A DNA stretch of 5,380 nt from positions 1 through 5,380 of the forward strand of contig CAMWXF010000155.1 of the NCBI GenBank assembly GCA_947178115.1. Direction: 5' to 3'. Positions 1 through 5,380 of the stretch are shown one piece after another (the stretch's first letter is position 1; each line of letters begins with the position of its first letter). The notes under the pieces were generated by a model. That model was not told where the DNA came from, did no database searches, and worked only from the letters and a program-made list of their open reading frames with translations. The DNA is from an uncultured Lachnospiraceae bacterium (GTDB lineage: Bacteria > Bacillota > Clostridia > Lachnospirales > Lachnospiraceae). The position numbers and the translations under genes were made by a program.

Positions 1-101
1 AGTTCGCAAATAAAGCCAGTGCAGTGACATTAAACCGTGCAACCGGTGTTGTGCTTGCTGTTCTGGGAGCGGCCATTCTGGGAGTGAATTATTTGAAATA
101 A
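1..101 (+). CDS. C-terminal end of a membrane protein, possibly a LysE/RhtB-type exporter (5' end outside window)
   Basis: The frame whose codons start at position 3 is open from the window edge to TAA at 99-101 and encodes 32 residues. The peptide contains a basic stretch (LNRATG) followed by one hydrophobic helix (VVLAVLGAAILGV) and a short polar end (NYLK). A final membrane helix preceded by an 'xNRxxG' turn is typical of the end of LysE/RhtB-type amino-acid exporters, but other small multi-pass membrane proteins end in a similar way. The family call is therefore tentative, while the coding frame and stop are more secure. It lies upstream of the kinase on the same strand, but a promoter in between suggests separate transcription. 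Confidence 0.45.
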   Translation, partial: FANKASAVTLNRATGVVLAVLGAAILGVNYLK

Positions 102-125
102 TGAACACCTGCCGGCAGTAGAGTA

Positions 126-154
126 TGGACAATTGCCAAGATAATTGATATCAT
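126..154 (+). promoter_or_regulatory. Predicted sigma-70/SigA-type promoter for the kinase operon
   Basis: The -35 box is TGGACA (126-131; 5 of 6 to TTGACA). A 17-nt spacer follows, then the -10 box TATCAT (149-154; 5 of 6 to TATAAT). TG at 146-147 gives an extended -10 (TGn-TATCAT). Transcription would start near 161, giving a leader of about 48 nt before the kinase ATG at 209. This is the only gap over 40 nt in the window, and the next three genes have little room for their own promoters. The prediction rests on consensus matching only. Confidence 0.55.
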
Positions 155-171
155 AAAAATGGATTTTTATG
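152..171. repeat. Perfect 9-bp inverted repeat over the -10/start site (candidate operator)
   Basis: The arms CATAAAAAT (152-160) and ATTTTTATG (163-171) are exact reverse complements separated by GG. The dyad begins inside the predicted -10 box and spans the predicted transcription start near 161. A DNA-bound repressor there would block RNA polymerase. It is unlikely to be a terminator: the stem is almost all A-T, the spacer of 2 nt is too short for a normal loop, and AAAAG rather than a T run follows. The binding protein is unknown, and a chance AT-rich palindrome is possible. Confidence 0.45.
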
Positions 172-194
172 TAAAAGTAGAAAGCTCTCTGCGT

Positions 195-200
195 GGTGAT
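195..200 (+). promoter_or_regulatory. Ribosome binding site of the hybrid kinase
   Basis: GGTGAT, the 3' half of the full AAGGAGGTGAT anti-anti-SD, ends 8 nt before the ATG at 209. An in-frame stop (TGA, 197-199) lies just upstream, with no alternative start between, so this site fixes the kinase start. It is weaker than the sites of the two following genes. Confidence 0.55.
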
Positions 201-208
201 ATAAAGTT

Positions 209-3076
209 ATGGATATTGTATTTATTGGTCTTGAGATTTTTGGTATTTGTATAATTGCGATTGCGTTATTGTTTCTGCTTCAGGGGAGCGGCTCCAGAGA
301 GCAGAAGCTGATGATGTGTTTTTTGATTGGAGCGTTGGTGCAGAATGCGGGATATTTGCTGGAAATAACGGCGCCAACGGTGGAGGCGGCAATGGTGGCT
401 GTCAAGGTACAGTACATGGGTTCGTTGACGATTCCGATCAGTTACTGTGAGTTCATATTTAACTATTGTTTTGAAAAAGCGCCGATTAAGATATTTAGGT
501 TCTTGAAGATCGTAGACGTCATTATTCTGGGGCTTGTTTTAACTTGTAATTTACATAAACTTTATTATCGCGAGATAGAATGGCTGGTAACTGCGCAGGG
601 GCATGGATATCTGAGTCTGGAGTATGGACCGGGATACGGACTTTTTATGGTGTGCGGTTCGATTGTGCCTTATGCATTGTCTTTGTATGCGCTGCTTCAT
701 GTCTGCATCAAGAAGTCGGAGTATACAGCGGATAGGAAATATAAGCTGATTCTTGGCTTATCCTTCCTGCCGATTGTGGCGCTTGTCTGCTATTCTATGA
801 AGCTGACGGATGTATATGATCCGACGCCCTTTACTTTAGGGCTGATTCTTTCAGCCGTGGTCATCCTGATATGGAGAAGGAAAGTTTTTGATTTCAGCAG
901 TATGGCTTCGGAGATTCTGCTTAATAGTATGAGCGACGGTGTGATTGCACTGGACGAACAGAAACGGATTGTCAATTATAATCCGGCGGCTGCAGGTATT
1001 TTTAAAGATTTAGACAACAACGCGATAGGAAAGCTTGCTGATAAGCTGGAGGGCTTTCCGAAAGAGATTCTTGACGATGATGTAAAGAAGGAATTTTTTT
1101 TAAACGACTGCTTTTACCAGAGTCATGTGAGGCAGATTCGGGATAGGTTCGGGAATAATAAAGGTTATGTTGTCCTGATTCTGGACATGACGGAGACGAG
1201 AAATTATATAGAAGAGATTAAGAGAGTGCAGAAACAGGCGGAGCAGGCAAATGTTGCCAAGAGTGCGTTCCTTGCCAATATGTCTCATGAAATCCGGACG
1301 CCGATGAATGCGATAGTGGGCCTCAGCGATATTATTATGGAAGAAAGCAGAGGACGGAAGGTATATGAGTATGCCTGTGATATCAAGTCGTCCTCAAGAA
1401 ATCTTCTGGCACTGATCAATGATATTCTCGATTTGTCTAAGGTGGAAGCCGGAAAGATGGAGCTGGTGCCGGTAGAATACCATGTGAAAACGCTTGTGAA
1501 TGAAGTGCTGAATATGATGGATATTGTGGCATCGCAGCGTGGACTGATGGTGGAAAGCGAGTTTGATATGTCCATTCCGTGTCGGTATCTGGGTGATGAG
1601 GGCAGAATTAAGCAGATTTTGATCAACATTCTGAATAATGCCCTGAAGTTTACCGAGAAAGGTCACGTCAAGATTTCTGTGGCAGGGATGCCGGGAGAAA
1701 CGGAGGACATAGAGCTTCTGACTTTCCGGATTGAGGATACAGGCTGCGGCATCCGTGAAGAAGATATCGAAGGAATATTTGAGAATTTCCAGCAAGTGGA
1801 TTCTAAGAGAAACAGAAGCGTGGAGGGAACAGGTCTCGGGCTGTCTATTACGAAGCATTACGTCAATTTGATGAAAGGGACGATCAGAGTAGAAAGCGTA
1901 TATGGTGAGGGATCTACCTTTACTGTGGAAATTCCGCAGAAAATCATGGACAGAAGACCTTTGTCCGAGGTTCCGGAGAAAGCGGTTCAGGCGGAAGAAA
2001 ATCTGGAGCCATTTTCAGTAAAAGGCTGTACAGCGTTAGTAGTAGATGATAATATGATTAACAGAAAGGTAGCAAAACTCCGGCTGCAGACTTATGGTTT
2101 TAAAATTGAGGAAGCCGACAGCGGACCGGCGGCAATAGAGCTTGTCCGTAACAAGCGTTATGATATTATTTTTATGGATCACATGATGCCCAAAATGGAT
2201 GGGTTAGAGGCCGCGAGCATTATTCGGAATGACTGTGGAGAAAACGGCAGACTGCCGATTATGATTGCACTGACTGCCAATGCTATGGAGGGTGTCAGGG
2301 AAAGCTTTCTGGCAAACGGATTCCAGGATTTTATTACGAAGCCTTTGGAAATAAGGCCGATACATGAGGCGCTGCTCAGATGGATTCCAGAGGAAAAAAG
2401 AACAGTGGGCAAATTACAGACAGAAGACGAATTGCCCGACGATAACAAGAATGAGGAATTTCAAAATATCCTGATCGAAGGAATTGATACGGATGAGTTG
2501 GCAAAGCATTATTCCGGTAGCGAGGAAGAATATCAGGAGCTTTTGCGTTTATATTGTCTGGATGGAAAGCGTAAGCTGGTGCGCTTGCGGGAACTTTGGG
2601 AACAAGGGAATTATAAAACCTACGGCATAGAGGTGCACGGTTTGAAGAGTGCTTCCGCCAATTTGGGAGCAATGAAAATTTCAAACAGTGCAAGAGAGCA
2701 TGAAAATGCCGTGCACAGAGGAGATGAGACTTTTGTAGACAGTCATATTTCCAAGCTGCTTACGGAGTATGAGGAGCAATTGAAGCATATTCAGGAGTTC
2801 CTGGATAAGAACCGGAAGACGGAGGATGTGAAAGAGAAGACGCAGGAAATGGAACGGGCGGATTTAATACGGGAAATCAAGGAGGCTCTGGACAGTCTGG
2901 AGAATTTCCGTGCCAAGGATTGTGCCCGCAAGCTGGAGAATATTCTACAATACCGGCTGTCTCCGGATACGGAAAGAAGGCTGGAGGAGATACAGGAACA
3001 ACTGAAATTATATGAGGATGAGGCGGCGGAACAGATGTTGCGCGATTTGATAAAACAGATCGAGACGGAGGGATGA
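209..3076 (+). CDS. Hybrid sensor histidine kinase (7TM-PAS-HisKA-HATPase-REC-Hpt)
   Basis: This 955-residue membrane sensor kinase should autophosphorylate on His and relay the phosphate internally. Residues 1-225 carry about seven hydrophobic segments (roughly 4-25, 34-52, 65-87, 100-116, 142-167, 178-196, 207-223), resembling the 7TM input region of histidine kinases. A PAS-like domain (about 232-335) and a short coiled linker follow. HisKA has the phospho-acceptor His360 in SHEIRTP. HATPase motifs are the N box (Asn477), G1 DTGCGI (510-515), the F box (524-527) and G2 GTGLGL (540-545). The receiver (about 605-728) has acidic Asp613/614, acceptor Asp657, Thr689 and Lys711. The Hpt domain (about 755-865) has His810 in VHGLKSASANLG. 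A charged helical tail fills 870-955. All key residues are present, so it should be active. The ligand is unknown; no periplasmic or extracellular sensor domain of any size is visible. The next gene starts 3 nt downstream. Confidence 0.95.
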   Translation: MDIVFIGLEIFGICIIAIALLFLLQGSGSREQKLMMCFLIGALVQNAGYLLEITAPTVEAAMVAVKVQYMGSLTIPISYCEFIFNYCFEKAPIKIFRFLKIVDVIILGLVLTCNLHKLYYREIEWLVTAQGHGYLSLEYGPGYGLFMVCGSIVPYALSLYALLHVCIKKSEYTADRKYKLILGLSFLPIVALVCYSMKLTDVYDPTPFTLGLILSAVVILIWRRKVFDFSSMASEILLNSMSDGVIALDEQKRIVNYNPAAAGIFKDLDNNAIGKLADKLEGFPKEILDDDVKKEFFLNDCFYQSHVRQIRDRFGNNKGYVVLILDMTETRNYIEEIKRVQKQAEQANVAKSAFLANMSHEIRTPMNAIVGLSDIIMEESRGRKVYEYACDIKSSSRNLLALINDILDLSKVEAGKMELVPVEYHVKTLVNEVLNMMDIVASQRGLMVESEFDMSIPCRYLGDEGRIKQILINILNNALKFTEKGHVKISVAGMPGETEDIELLTFRIEDTGCGIREEDIEGIFENFQQVDSKRNRSVEGTGLGLSITKHYVNLMKGTIRVESVYGEGSTFTVEIPQKIMDRRPLSEVPEKAVQAEENLEPFSVKGCTALVVDDNMINRKVAKLRLQTYGFKIEEADSGPAAIELVRNKRYDIIFMDHMMPKMDGLEAASIIRNDCGENGRLPIMIALTANAMEGVRESFLANGFQDFITKPLEIRPIHEALLRWIPEEKRTVGKLQTEDELPDDNKNEEFQNILIEGIDTDELAKHYSGSEEEYQELLRLYCLDGKRKLVRLRELWEQGNYKTYGIEVHGLKSASANLGAMKISNSAREHENAVHRGDETFVDSHISKLLTEYEEQLKHIQEFLDKNRKTEDVKEKTQEMERADLIREIKEALDSLENFRAKDCARKLENILQYRLSPDTERRLEEIQEQLKLYEDEAAEQMLRDLIKQIETEG
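3067..3072 (+). promoter_or_regulatory. Ribosome binding site of the stand-alone receiver, inside the kinase 3' end
   Basis: GGAGGG lies within the last codons of the kinase and ends 7 nt before the ATG at 3080. With the kinase stop at 3074-3076 and a gap of only 3 nt, this arrangement suggests translational coupling, so the two proteins would be made in linked amounts. Confidence 0.75.
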
Positions 3077-3079
3077 TAG

Positions 3080-3454
3080 ATGCAAGAAAAATTGAAAGTA
3101 TTGGCGGTGGATGATAATAGTATCAGTCTTTCGGTGATTGAACAGGAGCTAAAGGGCGACTACGAGGTTATTCCGGTTAATTCCGGCCTGCGTGCCGTGC
3201 AATATCTGAAGCGGGAAAAACCGAATCTGATTCTGATGGATATCCAGATGGAATTTGTAGACGGCATCGAGACGCTGAAAGAAATCCGTGAGATGGAGGG
3301 AGGCAAAGATATTCCCGTTATTATGCTTACATCCATGAAGGATAAGGAAATGGTTGTAGAAAGCGCTAAGCTTGGGGTGGAAGGATATGTGATCAAACCC
3401 TTTAACAAACAGGATTTACATGATAGGGTGGATCGTGTGTTAAAAGGGAAATAA
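3080..3454 (+). CDS. Stand-alone CheY-like response regulator receiver (no output domain)
   Basis: At 124 residues this is one receiver domain and nothing else. Visible landmarks are Asp11-Asp12 (metal binding, AVDDN), phospho-acceptor Asp54 (LILMD), Thr84 (MLTS) and Lys106-Pro107 (VIKPF), in the usual order and spacing. The family acts as a phosphate-driven switch. Without a DNA-binding or enzymatic output it must work by protein contact (as CheY does) or by passing phosphate on (as Spo0F does). It is the cytoplasmic partner most likely to receive phosphate from His810 of the preceding kinase, given the 3-nt spacing and shared strand. One oddity is that the loop after Asp54 reads DIQMEFVDG, with Glu58 where the common DxxMPxMDG pattern has proline. 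The start is supported by GGAGGG 7 nt upstream. Confidence 0.93.
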   Translation: MQEKLKVLAVDDNSISLSVIEQELKGDYEVIPVNSGLRAVQYLKREKPNLILMDIQMEFVDGIETLKEIREMEGGKDIPVIMLTSMKDKEMVVESAKLGVEGYVIKPFNKQDLHDRVDRVLKGK

Positions 3455-3479
3455 GAAAATACCCTGTGATAGAATTTAT

Positions 3480-3486
3480 AAGGAGG
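3480..3486 (+). promoter_or_regulatory. Ribosome binding site that sets the start of the aldo/keto reductase
   Basis: AAGGAGG ends 6 nt before the ATG at 3493. This near-perfect site selects that ATG over the in-frame GTG at 3466, which would add nine residues (MIEFIRRDI) that read through the ribosome site itself and do not resemble the start of the family. Confidence 0.85.
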
Positions 3487-3492
3487 GATATC

Positions 3493-4632
3493 ATGGATTT
3501 TTTACCGGAAAAGAAATTAGGATTTGGATTGATGCGTCTGCCGCTAAAGGATAGATCTAACGCAGCGGATATAGACATAGAACAGGTAAAACAGATGGTG
3601 GATCTGTTCATGGAGAAAGGGTTTACCTATTTTGATACGGCATGGATGTATAATGGATTTGCCAGTGAGAATGCCGCCAAAGAAGCGCTTGTGGACAGGT
3701 ATCCGAGGGAGAGCTTCACTCTGGCGACGAAGCTTCACGCCGGCTTTGTCAATTCCCCGGAGGACAGGGATAAGATATTTAATGCCCAGCTTGAAAAGAC
3801 GGGTGCCGGATATTTTGACTATTATCTGCTTCACGGAATCGAAACGAGTATGCTTCCCAAGTATGAGAAGCTGGATTGTTTTCAGTGGCTGTTAGATAAG
3901 AAGGAGAAGGGACTGGTAAAGCACGCGGGCTTCTCATTTCATGACACGCCGGAATTGCTGGATGAGATATTGACAAAGCATCCGGAAATGGAGTTTGTGC
4001 AGCTCCAGATCAATTATCTGGATTGGGAGAGTCAGTGGGTACATTCCCGCGCCTGTCATGAAGTGGCAGTTAAGCACGGGAAACCGGTAATTATCATGGA
4101 ACCGGTCAAAGGCGGAACGCTTGCAAGGATTCCGGAAGAAGCGGAAAAATTGTTTCTTGACTATGACAGTGAGAGATCTGTGCCGAGTTGGGCGATCCGT
4201 TTTGCGGCGAGCCTGCCGAATGTGATGGTCGTTCTGTCCGGCATGAGCAATCTCTCCCAAATGCAGGATAATTTGAGTTACATGGGGGATTTTGAACCTC
4301 TTTCAGAGGATGAGAAGGGATTGTGTTTTCAGGTGGCTGATATCATCAACAGCCAGATCGCGATACCATGTACCGGATGTTCCTATTGTACGGAAGGCTG
4401 TCCGAAGAAGATAGCGATTCCGCAGTATTTTTCAATCTACAATGAAGATATGCGCGAACATCTGGAGGAAAAAGGCTGGACGATCAATTTTACGAATTAT
4501 GATGTATTGACACATAAATTCGGCAAGGCAAGCGACTGTATCGCGTGTGGCCAGTGTGAAGGTGTCTGCCCACAGCATTTGACGATTATTGATTATATGA
4601 AGAGTGTTGCGACACATTATGAAGGTCGGTAA
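3493..4632 (+). CDS. Aldo/keto reductase with C-terminal double [4Fe-4S] ferredoxin-type domain
   Basis: This is a 379-residue predicted cytoplasmic oxidoreductase. The N-terminal TIM-barrel part (about 1-275) begins LGFGLMRLP and contains the aldo/keto reductase tetrad: Asp48 and Tyr53 (YFDTAWMYNG), Lys80 (LATKLH) and His114 (YLLHG). NAD(P)H-dependent carbonyl reduction is the family reaction, and the substrate cannot be told from sequence. The C-terminal part carries two CxxCxxCxxxCP motifs, Cys293/296/299/303 and Cys349/352/355/359, as in the iron-sulfur subgroup common in anaerobes. This suggests electron transfer between the barrel and a ferredoxin-like partner (inference). Pfam-style naming would be aldo/keto reductase plus 4Fe-4S dicluster. 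It sits 38 nt after the receiver and 28 nt before a UvrA-like gene on the same strand. No signal peptide or membrane segment is visible. Confidence 0.93.
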   Translation: MDFLPEKKLGFGLMRLPLKDRSNAADIDIEQVKQMVDLFMEKGFTYFDTAWMYNGFASENAAKEALVDRYPRESFTLATKLHAGFVNSPEDRDKIFNAQLEKTGAGYFDYYLLHGIETSMLPKYEKLDCFQWLLDKKEKGLVKHAGFSFHDTPELLDEILTKHPEMEFVQLQINYLDWESQWVHSRACHEVAVKHGKPVIIMEPVKGGTLARIPEEAEKLFLDYDSERSVPSWAIRFAASLPNVMVVLSGMSNLSQMQDNLSYMGDFEPLSEDEKGLCFQVADIINSQIAIPCTGCSYCTEGCPKKIAIPQYFSIYNEDMREHLEEKGWTINFTNYDVLTHKFGKASDCIACGQCEGVCPQHLTIIDYMKSVATHYEGR

Positions 4633-4646
4633 AAGTAATATATTGC

Positions 4647-4650
4647 GGAG
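4647..4650 (+). promoter_or_regulatory. Ribosome binding site of the UvrA-like gene
   Basis: GGAG ends 10 nt before the ATG at 4661, a modest site at a slightly long distance. An in-frame ATG at 4619, overlapping the reductase 3' end by 14 nt, would add 14 residues, but only a weak GAAGAG-like stretch precedes it. The 4661 start is preferred because it puts the conserved 'IKVRGGRVHNLKNIDVDIP'-type opening near the N-terminus, as in UvrA proteins. Confidence 0.5.
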
Positions 4651-4660
4651 AAATCAAGCG

Positions 4661-5380
4661 ATGAAAGAGAACCATAATGTGCCTGGGCAAATCAAGGTTC
4701 GCGGCGGACGTGTACACAATCTGAAAAATATTGATGTGGATATACCTTTGAATCAAATCGTGGGAATCGCGGGTGTTTCGGGGTCGGGCAAGTCCTCGCT
4801 TGCGCTTGGCATTTTATATGCGGAGGGTTCAAGACGGTATTTAGAGTCGCTGTCAACCTATACGCGCAGACGTATGACGCAGGCAGAAAAAGCACAGGTA
4901 GATGAGGTGCTGTATGTTCCCGCCGCGTTGGCTCTTCGGCAGCGCCCGGGCGTTCCGGGAATACGCAGTACGTTCGGAACAGGAACGGAACTATTGAACA
5001 GTCTGCGTTTAATGTTTTCGCGTCTTGCCAGTCACCGCTGTCCGAACGGACACTATACAGAACCTTCCTTGAACGTTGCGGCGGAATTAGAGCTTGTCTG
5101 TCCCGTTTGCGGAGAACGTTTTTTTGCACCGGGCGCGGAAGAATTGGCTTTTAACAGTCAGGGTGCCTGCAAGCGTTGCGACGGGACGGGCATTGTTCGT
5201 ATTGTAGACGAATCGACATTAGTTCCCGACGAGTCTTTGTCGATAGATGAGGGCGCGGTTGCACCGTGGCAGACACTCATGTGGTCGCTGATGAAGGATA
5301 TAGCTCGCGAGATGGGGGTCAGAACGGATGTGCCGTTTAGAGAGCTTACCGAGAAGGAACGTGATATGCGTATTTCATGG
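4661..5380 (+). CDS. UvrA-like ABC ATPase, UvrA2/DrrC type (3' end outside window)
   Basis: The first 240 residues are open to the window edge; full UvrA-family proteins are about 750-950 residues. The opening VRGGRVHNLKNIDVDIP, Walker A GVSGSGKSS (38-46) and SRRYLESLSTYTRR (57-70) are UvrA hallmarks, followed by a PAALALRQR / RSTFGTGTELLNSLRLMFSRL block (87-122). A zinc-finger set Cys147-Cys150-Cys170-Cys173 with FNSQGACKRCDGTG matches the first zinc module of UvrA. Only about 100 residues separate Walker A from this zinc finger, against roughly 220 in housekeeping UvrA. The UvrB-binding domain that normally sits between CPxxG/H (here CPNGH, 127-131) and the zinc finger is therefore missing. 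UvrA2-type paralogues lack it and have been linked to resistance to DNA-damaging compounds. I infer DNA binding and damage or drug tolerance rather than standard excision repair. The second ATPase half is not visible. Confidence 0.88.
   Translation, partial: MKENHNVPGQIKVRGGRVHNLKNIDVDIPLNQIVGIAGVSGSGKSSLALGILYAEGSRRYLESLSTYTRRRMTQAEKAQVDEVLYVPAALALRQRPGVPGIRSTFGTGTELLNSLRLMFSRLASHRCPNGHYTEPSLNVAAELELVCPVCGERFFAPGAEELAFNSQGACKRCDGTGIVRIVDESTLVPDESLSIDEGAVAPWQTLMWSLMKDIAREMGVRTDVPFRELTEKERDMRISW

Noticed and set aside
109..118. Palindrome CTGCCGGCAG just after the first stop codon, possible terminator
   Set aside because: It has no loop and no following T run, so it does not fit an intrinsic terminator. 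It could still be a chance palindrome or a minor protein site.
145..173. Alternative promoter TTGATA-17 nt-TATGTA
   Set aside because: The -10 matches only 3 of 6 consensus positions, and the overlapping TGGACA/TATCAT pair is clearly better.
1394..1858. 154-residue open frame on the minus strand within the kinase
   Set aside because: It covers the antisense of conserved HisKA/HATPase sequence; the product is low in recognisable features and has no convincing ribosome site.
3445..3465. AGGG/CCCT hairpin between the receiver and the reductase
   Set aside because: It has only four pairs with a 13-nt loop and no T run, too weak for a terminator.
3466..3492. GTG start at 3466 for the aldo/keto reductase
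   Set aside because: The extra nine residues would be translated from the AAGGAGG ribosome site that serves the ATG at 3493.
4692..5129. 145-residue open frame on the minus strand
   Set aside because: It lies opposite the strongly supported UvrA-like gene, and its Pro/Arg/Cys-rich product has no recognisable motif. It is a shadow frame.

Overview
The window reads as a compact, same-strand gene block from an anaerobic, low-to-mid GC Firmicute. A Clostridia/Lachnospiraceae-type gut bacterium is my best guess. This rests on strong AGGAGG-type ribosome sites, the style of the 7TM hybrid kinase, and an aldo/keto reductase carrying two ferredoxin-like cluster motifs. The taxonomic call is inference; no marker gene is present.

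Layout: (1) 1-101, the last 32 codons of a membrane protein, possibly a LysE/RhtB-type exporter. (2) 102-208, the only regulatory gap of any size. It holds a good sigma-70-like promoter (TGGACA, 17 nt, TATCAT with an extended TG) and a perfect 9+9 bp inverted repeat that overlaps the -10 and the predicted start of transcription. (3) 209-3076, a 955-residue hybrid sensor histidine kinase: seven membrane segments, PAS-like domain, HisKA, HATPase, receiver, Hpt and a charged helical tail. (4) 3080-3454, a stand-alone CheY-like receiver, 3 nt downstream. (5) 3493-4632, an aldo/keto reductase with a C-terminal pair of [4Fe-4S] motifs. (6) 4661-5380, the first 240 codons of a UvrA-like ATPase, running off the end of the window. 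It appears to lack the UvrB-binding domain of housekeeping UvrA, as in UvrA2/DrrC-type paralogues.

The kinase and the receiver almost certainly work together. The kinase contains His360, Asp657 and His810, a complete internal His-Asp-His relay, and the separate receiver (Asp54) is the obvious next acceptor. No DNA-binding output domain is encoded here, so the final output is unknown. The reductase and the UvrA-like gene follow with gaps of 38 and 28 nt and no convincing terminator, so co-transcription is plausible. A functional link to the relay is unproven.

The best leads are the UvrA paralogue without the UvrB-binding domain, the relay that ends in an output-less receiver, and the dyad sitting on the promoter. 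I see no CRISPR array, RNA gene, insertion sequence or phage feature.
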